5,007 nucleotides of DNA from an uncultured Roseburia sp. (lineage in GTDB: Bacteria; Bacillota_A; Clostridia; Lachnospirales; Lachnospiraceae): the NCBI GenBank assembly GCA_900753715.1, contig CAAEAE010000028.1, positions 1 to 5,007 of the forward strand, written 5' to 3'. Under the pieces are notes generated by a model. The model saw only the letters and a program-made list of their open reading frames with translations. It did not search any database and had not been told where the DNA came from. Every line of letters starts with the position of its first letter. Position 1 is the stretch's first letter. A program made the position numbers and the translations under genes. Shown one piece after another: positions 1 through 3,904 of the stretch.

Positions 1-28
1 AAATACGTATAGAAAGGGGCTTTTTATT

Positions 29-301
29 ATGAGTAAAAAATTAGTGGCATTTTTCAGTGCAAGCGGAACAACAAAAAAAGTAGCACAGATGATCGCAGAG
101 GAAGCAAAAGCGGATTTGTTTGAGATTGAGCCGAAAGTTCCATATACAAAGCTTGATCTTGACTGGATGAATAAAAAATCCCGAAGCAGTGTGGAAATGA
201 GTGATAAGAAATACAGACCGGAGATTATGGAAAAAGAGATCGATATGAGTTCTTATGACGAGATCCTTCTGGGATTCCCTAAAATGGAGTACAGTTTATA
301 G
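29..301 (+). pseudogene. Flavodoxin, truncated after the central strand
   Basis: Flavodoxins are small cytoplasmic FMN proteins that carry electrons. The 90-residue product has the N-terminal strand and FMN phosphate-binding loop (residues 8-15, FFSASGTT). It then has the clostridial-type segment with PYTK and the KKSRSSVEM stretch, and the start of the next core strand ending in GFP (residues 82-84). Intact relatives continue from GFP into a tryptophan-rich flavin-contacting loop and total roughly 140-160 residues. Here GFP is followed by six unrelated residues (KMEYSL) and a stop, so about 40 percent of the fold, including part of the flavin site, is missing. The ATG at 29 follows an AAAGGGG ribosome site with suitable spacing. 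The family call is firm. That it is non-functional is inference. The break could be an internal deletion (see 362-448) or the edge of an inserted element. Confidence 0.85.
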
Positions 302-361
302 TAGTGTATAGCGTGTACCAAGTTATAATTATGGGGTTGAAAATAACAGTATACACAGATA

Positions 362-448
362 ATGTGGAAAAATGTGTATGACGTTTATATAGAAAATAAC
401 ATTGAAAAAGAAATTCAAGAATGGGTAAATTCATTAAATTTAAAATAG
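362..448 (+). pseudogene. Possible C-terminal remnant of the flavodoxin
   Basis: This 28-codon open stretch starts at an ATG with no convincing ribosome site. It ends in an amphipathic segment reading EKEIQEWVNSLNL before the stop. Clostridial flavodoxins commonly end in a helix of this kind with a conserved tryptophan (pattern like xxLxxWxxSL). The stretch is in the same frame as the truncated flavodoxin at 29-301, with several stop codons in the 60 bp between. The simplest reading is one decayed flavodoxin gene that lost its middle. The match is short and from memory of the family, so this stays tentative. It could equally be chance coding potential in A/T-rich DNA. Confidence 0.35.
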
Positions 449-463
449 AATAATAATTACATG

Positions 464-505
464 AGTGACAGAAGATAAGAATCTGAATTCCCTGTCACTT
501 TTATA
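464..505 (+). terminator. Hairpin terminator after the broken flavodoxin
   Basis: AGTGACAG (464-471) pairs perfectly with CTGTCACT (492-499). A second small hairpin sits inside it: GAAT (479-482), loop CTGA, ATTC (487-490). A T-rich tail follows. It lies 15 bp after the stop at 448 and would end rightward transcription of the flavodoxin locus. The central unpaired bases make it weaker than a classic terminator. Confidence 0.55.
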
Positions 506-515
506 TTATTTGATA

Positions 516-568
516 AGAAAAAAGAACTGGTTTATATCCGATAAGAATATAGACTGGTTCTTATTTTT
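516..568 (-). terminator. Hairpin terminator for the leftward HTH gene
   Basis: AAGAAC (522-527) pairs with GTTCTT (557-562). The stem extends outward through A-rich/T-rich arms with one mismatch, and inward through TATAT (533-537) with ATATA (547-551). Read on the minus strand it lies about 40 bp after the stop of the HTH gene and ends in a T-rich run, so it probably terminates that gene. On the plus strand a T5 run also follows (564-568), so it may work in both directions. Confidence 0.5.
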
Positions 569-608
569 AATATGCTATTATATACACAGGGAGTCGGGGA
601 ATGTCGAA

Positions 609-845
609 CTATAGCAAGCCGGAAAAGAAAGCATTGATATCGGTATGAAAGAGTTTTGCAAGTGCAACTAATTCAGATGCCTTAATGTTCATGCGATTTG
701 TTTCCAGTTTGGCATAGGTACTTTTGGTGATGGAGATACCCATAAGATTTAATTTTGCAACTACTTGGTCTTGAGTCATATTGTTTTTATATCGAATTGC
801 TTGGATATTTTTACCAATATCCATATCTGGTCTAATCTTTTGCAT
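609..845 (-). CDS. Small XRE-family helix-turn-helix regulator
   Basis: This 78-residue protein is almost entirely one Cro/C1-type (XRE) DNA-binding domain. It has a first helix IGKNIQAIRYKNN (residues 10-22), the MTQDQVVAKL helix (23-32), and the recognition region around ITKSTYAKLETNR (39-51). Two closing helices follow, with the typical ASELVALAKLF...INAFF pattern. No ligand or dimerisation domain follows, as in short repressors of mobile elements. The ATG at 845 (read leftward) sits 9 bp after an AAGGGGAG ribosome site on the minus strand, which supports this start. The gene diverges from the gene at 975. The 130 bp between them carries repeats that may be its operators, so autoregulation and control of the rightward gene is a reasonable inference. 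Its target is not shown by the sequence. Confidence 0.9.
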   Translation of the reverse strand: MQKIRPDMDIGKNIQAIRYKNNMTQDQVVAKLNLMGISITKSTYAKLETNRMNIKASELVALAKLFHTDINAFFSGLL

Positions 846-876
846 AATGATGAACTCCCCTTATAAAATAAAAAGA

Positions 877-944
877 TTCGTAATACAGAAATATATATAT
901 TGATTCTAAAGAATTTAAATTTTATAATGTTTCGTAATAAGGAA
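877..944. promoter_or_regulatory. Candidate operator: flanking direct repeats and central inverted repeat
   Basis: TTCGTAATACAGAA (877-890) and TTCGTAATAAGGAA (931-944) are direct repeats matching at 12 of 14 positions and starting 54 bp apart. Between them lies the inverted repeat ATTCT-AA-AGAAT (903-914), almost midway. The inverted repeat falls between the -35 and -10 boxes of the rightward promoter. This arrangement between divergent genes, one encoding an XRE regulator, suggests repressor binding sites. The repeats are seen directly. Their function is inferred. Confidence 0.5.
900..928 (+). promoter_or_regulatory. Sigma-A-type promoter for the gene at 975
   Basis: TTGATT (900-905) and a perfect TATAAT (923-928) are separated by exactly 17 bp, close to the vegetative consensus. 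Transcription would begin near 935, leaving a leader of about 40 bases before the ATG at 975. This also argues against translation starting upstream at 900 or 927. Confidence 0.7.
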
Positions 945-974
945 TTATTTTTAACAGGAAGAGGTAAAAGTATA

Positions 975-1367
975 ATGGATGTGGAGATGGAAAAGAGAAA
1001 ATTTTTAAATCTATGTGGCAAAAGAGATCGAGCATTATTGTCAGGTGAAAAAAGAATGACATTGGGGGATATGGAACGATTGACATATCTGACAGAATTT
1101 TTTGAACTGGAGAACTATGGAATCGCCTTATGGAAAGAATTTGGTGATGATGTAAAAGAGCCATTTGAAGCGATGATGAAAATGTTAGATGAGCCGGAGT
1201 GCATAGAAGATCGATGGCTTGATGACGAAGCAAAAGGGGAAAAGTGGTTGTTAGAATTTCAGGAACTGGCATTAACGGAAGAATACAGGGAATGGATTCG
1301 AAATTATATCGATAAAAAATATGAAGAAAGAGGATTACCATATCCGACAGGAGCAGACTTCGATTAA
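975..1367 (+). CDS. Unrecognised acidic 130-residue protein
   Basis: I do not recognise this family. The product is soluble-looking, highly charged and net acidic. It is predicted to be mainly helical, with many Glu/Lys/Trp/Leu residues, no signal peptide and no membrane segment. Visible patches are KRDRALLSGEKRMTLGDMERL (residues 16-36) and two W-containing helices around 81-110, and it ends in a PYPTGADFD tail. The ATG at 975 is chosen because AGGAAGAGG (956-964) lies 10 bp upstream and because a strong promoter at 900-928 would start transcription near 935. Reading frames opening at TTG 900 or ATG 927 would fall inside or before that promoter. The gene diverges from the XRE regulator and is probably controlled by it. 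A partner or antagonist of the regulator is possible but nothing in the sequence proves it. Confidence 0.75.
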   Translation: MDVEMEKRKFLNLCGKRDRALLSGEKRMTLGDMERLTYLTEFFELENYGIALWKEFGDDVKEPFEAMMKMLDEPECIEDRWLDDEAKGEKWLLEFQELALTEEYREWIRNYIDKKYEERGLPYPTGADFD

Positions 1368-1382
1368 GAGGTCTGCTTTTTT
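1352..1382 (+). terminator. Intrinsic terminator overlapping the stop codon at 1365-1367
   Basis: AGCAGACTTC (1352-1361) pairs with GAGGTCTGCT (1368-1377) over 10 bp with one G-U pair, loop GATTAA, then a run of six Ts (1377-1382). The TAA stop codon of the gene lies in the loop, so a ribosome finishing translation would cover the stem. It separates this gene from the next one, which starts only 26 bp later and has no obvious promoter of its own. Confidence 0.8.
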
Positions 1383-1407
1383 CTGGTCTTTTGGGAGGTG
1401 ATAAGAG

Positions 1408-1740
1408 GTGGAAGTAAGTATTTATGAACTCTTGGCGGCAGCAAGAGAATCGGTTAAATCTGATTATATAAAAGGGGACAGCATTTTGTGTGAGAAGAGA
1501 TTTCATCCAGATACCCATTACATGGTAGAAATAGAACTGCTGAAAAATGATAACAAGCTGGGAAAAAAGGGCAATTATATACGGAAGTTTTTGACAGAAC
1601 CGGAGTATCTTCCCATTTTACAAAAGCAGGAAAAACATCTCATAAAAATAAAAAGACAGGCAATTGTTCAAAAAGGAAACTTGCGATATATCCCTCCCCC
1701 GGACAGGCTGGACCGCCGCCGGGAGAGGGATCTTTTATAA
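1408..1740 (+). CDS. Unrecognised basic 110-residue protein
   Basis: I do not recognise this family. The N-terminal 50 residues look like a compact folded unit (helix SIYELLAAARESVKSD, then a strand-rich part with HYMVEIELL). The C-terminal half is very basic (KKGNYIRKF, KHLIKIKRQ, then RLDRRRERD at the end), so nucleic-acid binding is plausible but unproven. The start is GTG at 1408, chosen because a strong GGGAGGTG ribosome site (1393-1400) lies 7 bp upstream. The last 17 codons coincide with a GC-rich inverted repeat, so the C-terminus may be shaped by DNA or RNA structure rather than protein function. The terminator at 1352-1382 lies just upstream, so expression probably depends on read-through. 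Confidence 0.65.
   Translation: MEVSIYELLAAARESVKSDYIKGDSILCEKRFHPDTHYMVEIELLKNDNKLGKKGNYIRKFLTEPEYLPILQKQEKHLIKIKRQAIVQKGNLRYIPPPDRLDRRRERDLL
1690..1736 (+). terminator. GC-rich hairpin inside the 3' end of the gene at 1408
   Basis: ATCCCTCCCCCGG (1690-1702) and CCGGGAGAGGGAT (1719-1731) are complementary at 12 of 13 positions, with a 16-base spacer followed by CTTTT. The whole structure lies within codons of the upstream gene. It resembles an intrinsic terminator, but the long loop and short T run also allow another role, such as a transfer- or replication-related inverted repeat. It stands out from the A/T-rich surroundings. Confidence 0.5.
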
Positions 1741-1750
1741 CCGGCTGGGA

Positions 1751-1869
1751 AGGAACAGTAGTGTTCCTCTGGCGATAGTGGTATAAAAAAACCAGATTTT
1801 CCGCAGGTTTTGGGACGCTGGAACATAGAAAAGTGTTCACGAATGGCACTTTTGCAACGATCCGTTGCA
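1751..1869. promoter_or_regulatory. Repeat-rich region upstream of parM: candidate centromere (parC)/operator
   Basis: No gene lies in the 178 bp between 1741 and 1918, but four or more inverted repeats do. AGGAACA-GTAG-TGTTCCT (1751-1768) is a perfect 7-bp stem. AAAACC (1788-1793) pairs with GGTTTT (1806-1811). GAACA (1821-1825) pairs with TGTTC (1834-1838). AAAAGTG (1829-1835) can instead pair with CACTTTT (1847-1853). TGCAACG-ATC-CGTTGCA (1853-1869) is perfect. The first and third share the motif GAACA...TGTTC, with centres 70 bp apart. Type II partition loci usually carry the centromere next to or overlapping the parM promoter, bound by ParR. Position and repeats fit that, but a structured RNA leader or replication site would also fit. 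Confidence 0.5.
1779..1787 (+). promoter_or_regulatory. Candidate extended -10 promoter for the parM operon
   Basis: TGGTATAAA (1779-1787) matches an extended -10 element (TGnTATAAT-like). There is no good -35 box at 16-18 bp upstream; that position falls inside the first inverted repeat (1751-1768). A protein bound to the GAACA...TGTTC repeats would therefore cover the promoter and could repress it. Confidence 0.35.
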
Positions 1870-1911
1870 GCAGTGACAACATTTTTGACCTTACGTTAAA
1901 CAGAAAAAATG

Positions 1912-1923
1912 AAAGGATGTGAT
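1912..1923 (+). promoter_or_regulatory. Shine-Dalgarno site that makes the parM start ambiguous
   Basis: AAAGGATGTGAT differs by one base from AAAGGAGGTGAT, the full complement of the 16S rRNA tail. The GTG at 1919 lies within this site and is too close to it. The in-frame codon at the normal distance is ATA at 1928, and a TGA at 1910 closes the frame upstream. No in-frame ATG exists near here. Confidence 0.55.
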
Positions 1924-2836
1924 TGCGATAATCATAGGAATTGATCATGGCTATTATGCCATTAAAACAAGACAAGTGTCTTTCCCAAGTGGAATTATTG
2001 GGTATGATTACGAGCCGTATACCATGCAGAATGTTCTGCAATATCAAGGAAAGTATTATGTCTGCGGTACGGGAAGACAGACGCTGGTAAAAAATAAAAC
2101 GTCCAATGATAATTATTATCTGCTGACGTTGGCAGCCATTGCAGAAGAAATCAAGCATCGGAAAGCGGAACGAAAGACAGAGGTAATTCTGGCTGTTGGA
2201 CTTCCGCTTTCAAGTTTTGGAAGAGAGAAACAGGGATTCAGGGAGTATCTGTTGCGGAAAGAGCAGCCAGTGCGATTTTTATATGAAAGTGAGTTATATG
2301 AGATAACAATAAAAGATGTGAAACTGTTCCCACAGGGATACTCTGCGCTTGCTCTGCATCCAGAGTATCTGAAGAATGAACCGTCTGTTCTGCTTGTTGA
2401 TATTGGTGGCTGGACCGTTGACCTTATGAGGCTGGACAATGCTGTTCCGAATGCAGCAACGTGCAGAAGTCTGGAACTTGGAGTAATCCGATGTATTGAT
2501 GAGACAGCAGAACAAGTGCGTAGAAATACCGGACTGTCTGTGACAGAAACTCAAATTGAGCGTGTGCTTCGGAGGGAATCTTGCAGTATGGCAGAGGAGG
2601 CCAGACGGATCATACAGGAAAACGGACGGAAATATATAGAAAGAATACTGTCTGCGGTGACAGAATCCGGGTTTGATCTCCGGGCAGTACCCACCGTATT
2701 TATGGGGGGAGGCTCCGCAATTTTAAAACGCCACGTGACCGCACAGGACGCGATTTGCCGCCCCGTTTTTATAGAGGACGTCCATGCCAACGCAACAGGG
2801 TATGAACGGATTGTAGAGCAGATGTGGACGAGATGA
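1919..2836 (+). CDS. parM: ParM/StbA-like actin ATPase of a type II segregation system
   Basis: The 305-residue product is an actin-fold ATPase of the plasmid-segregation class. Such proteins polymerise into filaments that push or hold apart DNA copies bound by an adaptor. Visible motifs in order: phosphate-1 loop GIDHG (residues 7-11), the VGLP strand (93-96), phosphate-2 loop DIGGWT (161-166), and the adenosine-site glycines MGGGS (262-266). Length fits the usual 300-350 of this family. The expected N-terminus is M followed by IIGIDHG. Here no ATG is present: GTG 1919 is the nearest usual start codon, but ribosome-site spacing favours ATA at 1928. The end overlaps the start of the next gene by four bases (ATGA), indicating translational coupling to the ParR-like partner. 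Upstream is a repeat-rich candidate centromere. I am confident of the family. The integrated, element-borne setting is inferred. Confidence 0.88.
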   Translation: MIAIIIGIDHGYYAIKTRQVSFPSGIIGYDYEPYTMQNVLQYQGKYYVCGTGRQTLVKNKTSNDNYYLLTLAAIAEEIKHRKAERKTEVILAVGLPLSSFGREKQGFREYLLRKEQPVRFLYESELYEITIKDVKLFPQGYSALALHPEYLKNEPSVLLVDIGGWTVDLMRLDNAVPNAATCRSLELGVIRCIDETAEQVRRNTGLSVTETQIERVLRRESCSMAEEARRIIQENGRKYIERILSAVTESGFDLRAVPTVFMGGGSAILKRHVTAQDAICRPVFIEDVHANATGYERIVEQMWTR

Positions 2837-3123
2837 CACGCCCGGTATATTCGTTCCGCCCGAACCTGAAAAATCCAGAACACCAGAGGGCATGGGAGAA
2901 ATTTCAAAGTGTTCCAGAAGGGCAGAAAAGCCAGTATCTGGTTCAGGCAATTCTGGAAAAAGAGGATCGGAAATGGATGGAAGAAGTCATTCAAAAGACG
3001 ATAAAAGAAAGTGTTCGGGAATTAGGAATATGTGGCACTACGGAACAATCGACAACGAAACTATCATCGGAAGAAATACCAGATCAGATGATGGATTTTC
3101 TATCTCAAATGGAAAATTTGTAA
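2833..3123 (+). CDS. ParR-like centromere-binding adaptor
   Basis: The 96-residue product begins at ATG 2833, overlapping the parM stop by four bases. GTG 2824 is possible in the same frame but would lengthen the overlap. Residues 5-40 show a ribbon-helix-helix-like layout: strand VYSFRPNL, then helix PEHQRAWEKFQSVP, a GQK turn and helix SQYLVQAILEKE. The remainder is charged and helical up to about residue 66, then a polar, flexible C-terminus ending in QMMDFLSQMENL. In type II systems ParR binds centromere repeats through its N-terminal RHH and contacts ParM through its C-terminus. Order, size and overlap with parM all support this role. Family membership is judged by pattern and context rather than by a search. 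Confidence 0.75.
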   Translation: MTRPVYSFRPNLKNPEHQRAWEKFQSVPEGQKSQYLVQAILEKEDRKWMEEVIQKTIKESVRELGICGTTEQSTTKLSSEEIPDQMMDFLSQMENL

Positions 3124-3137
3124 AGGGGGTGAGGCCT

Positions 3138-3217
3138 ATGATTGCACGATACATACATTGTTGGATCTGCTAGGGGTAAGGCAAGAAATGCATCGATATC
3201 TTTGGTGGGTATTGTGA
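3138..3217 (+). pseudogene. Micro-gene directly after parR, apparently frameshifted
   Basis: A very strong ribosome site (AAAGGGGGTGAGG, 3122-3134) immediately follows the parR stop and leads into ATG 3138. The open frame gives only MIARYIH plus four residues before TAG at 3171-3173. In another frame, from about 3158, the codons read LLDLLGVRQEMHRYLWWVL, then TGA at 3215-3217. This continues the amphipathic, protein-like character better than the short frame does. Joining the two gives a plausible protein of about 26 residues. Either a small deletion or insertion near 3156-3160 has broken it, or the 11-codon peptide is real (for example a leader), or there is a sequencing error. I do not recognise a named family. 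Confidence 0.45.
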
Positions 3218-3277
3218 ATAGCTTTCCATGCGGCTTTGGAGTATGTTGTGTGTAGCAAAAGTGAAAGGAGAAAGGTT

Positions 3278-3829
3278 ATGGCAGAGATGAAAAATATCTG
3301 CGGAAAGATCCCGATGGACTTACATGAGAAAGTAAGAGAAGAGATTGAACTCACAGAAAGCAGCACACAAAAATTTTTACAACAGGTCATTGAAGAACAT
3401 TTCAACAGAGTGGAAGGAAAAGGAGAAATAAGCATGGGAGCAGTAAGAACAGTAGCAGTACAGGTATCAGAGGAATTATTCCAGAGATTAAAAGTAGTCA
3501 TCGGAAAGAAACACATGAAACAGAAAGACTTCTTAATTCAGATTATAGAAGAAGCACTGGAAAAGGTAGAGGTCGAATGGCAAAGCAAAGAGCAGCCTGA
3601 AGAATCCGAACAGACAACTGGAGAATTGGGAACAGAAGAAACTCAACCGGAAGAAAGAACTGAGCCGGAAAGGGAAAGTGAACCAGAAGAGGAAGCCGAA
3701 CCGGATGGAGAAAGTGAACCGAAAGAGGAAAACAAACCAGAAGGGGAAAGTGAACCGGAAGAGGAAACTGAACCAGAAGGAGAGACTGATCCGGAAGAAT
3801 CCAAAGCAGAAGAACCAACAGAATGGTAA
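3278..3829 (+). CDS. Tandem ribbon-helix-helix-like protein with acidic repeat tail
   Basis: The 183-residue product has three parts. Residues 5-46 and 56-98 are two similar modules, each a short strand (KNICGKIPM; VRTVAVQVS), a helix, a turn and a second helix ending in a shared pattern (KxFLxQxIEExxxxVE). Each fits a ribbon-helix-helix fold, so one chain could supply both halves of an RHH dimer. Residues 102-183 are a Glu/Pro-rich, strongly acidic and probably disordered tail with hexapeptide repeats, ending in PTEW. The ATG at 3278 is chosen because AAAGGAG (3264-3270) lies 7 bp upstream. A frame opening at TTG 3236 has no such site. Position after parM/parR, in the same direction and closed by a terminator, suggests membership of the same operon. 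Role as DNA-binding accessory is inference. The tail might mimic DNA or contact partners. Confidence 0.75.
   Translation: MAEMKNICGKIPMDLHEKVREEIELTESSTQKFLQQVIEEHFNRVEGKGEISMGAVRTVAVQVSEELFQRLKVVIGKKHMKQKDFLIQIIEEALEKVEVEWQSKEQPEESEQTTGELGTEETQPEERTEPERESEPEEEAEPDGESEPKEENKPEGESEPEEETEPEGETDPEESKAEEPTEW
3656..3799 (+). repeat. Eight 18-bp tandem repeats encoding an acidic hexapeptide
   Basis: Eight in-frame units run from 3656 to 3799 and encode RTEPER, ESEPEE, EAEPDG, ESEPKE, ENKPEG, ESEPEE, ETEPEG and ETDPEE. From the second unit they alternate in type, giving a 36-bp higher-order period (ESEP-type unit followed by a variable unit) repeated three times. The tract is purine-rich on the plus strand. 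Copies differ at several bases, so it is an aged minisatellite. Further copy-number change would keep the frame. Confidence 0.85.
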
Positions 3830-3852
3830 CCAATTGATACAGAATAACGAAG

Positions 3853-3883
3853 GGCGGTATGAGAGATCATGCCGCCTGTTTTT
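3853..3883 (+). terminator. Intrinsic terminator after the tandem RHH gene
   Basis: GGCGGTATGA (3853-3862), loop GAGA, TCATGCCGCC (3867-3876): a 10-bp stem with one G-U pair, followed by TGTTTTT. It ends the parM-to-RHH operon 24 bp after its last stop codon. The methyltransferase ribosome site follows about 10 bp later with no obvious promoter between. Confidence 0.85.
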
Positions 3884-3891
3884 ATCAGCAA

Positions 3892-3904
3892 AAAGGAGGT
3901 TGAT
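3892..3904 (+). promoter_or_regulatory. Shine-Dalgarno site of the methyltransferase; start codon unclear
   Basis: AAAGGAGGTTGAT is an almost perfect complement of the 16S rRNA tail. The only in-frame standard start, TTG at 3900, directly abuts GGAGG with no spacer. In-frame codons at normal distance are ATA 3903, GCC 3906 and GCA 3909, and ATT lies at 3915. None is a usual start codon. Confidence 0.55.

Noticed and set aside
280..310. Attachment-site core at the flavodoxin break
   Set aside because: No second copy of the junction sequence was found in the window and no integrase is present, so an att site cannot be supported.
601..648. 15-codon rightward ORF (MSNYSKPEKKALISV) behind GGGAGTCGGGGA and a TGCTATTAT element
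   Set aside because: It is antisense to the end of the HTH gene, very short, with no -35 box and no recognisable product. Chance is the simpler explanation.
900..974. Upstream extension of the gene at 975, opening at TTG 900 or ATG 927
   Set aside because: It covers the promoter (TTGATT to TATAAT), has no ribosome site, and the ATG at 975 has a good one.
922..1518. 198-codon leftward open frame antisense to the genes at 975 and 1408
   Set aside because: It spans two rightward genes and their terminator, has low-complexity Leu/Ser/Phe-rich composition and lacks a ribosome site. It is a shadow frame.
1640..2158. 172-codon leftward frame opposite the parM upstream region
   Set aside because: It is antisense to the inverted repeats and the parM N-terminus, with no ribosome site or recognisable domain.
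3656..3799. Possible CRISPR array or iteron cluster
   Set aside because: Units are contiguous 18-mers without spacers, diverged, and in frame within a protein-coding gene.
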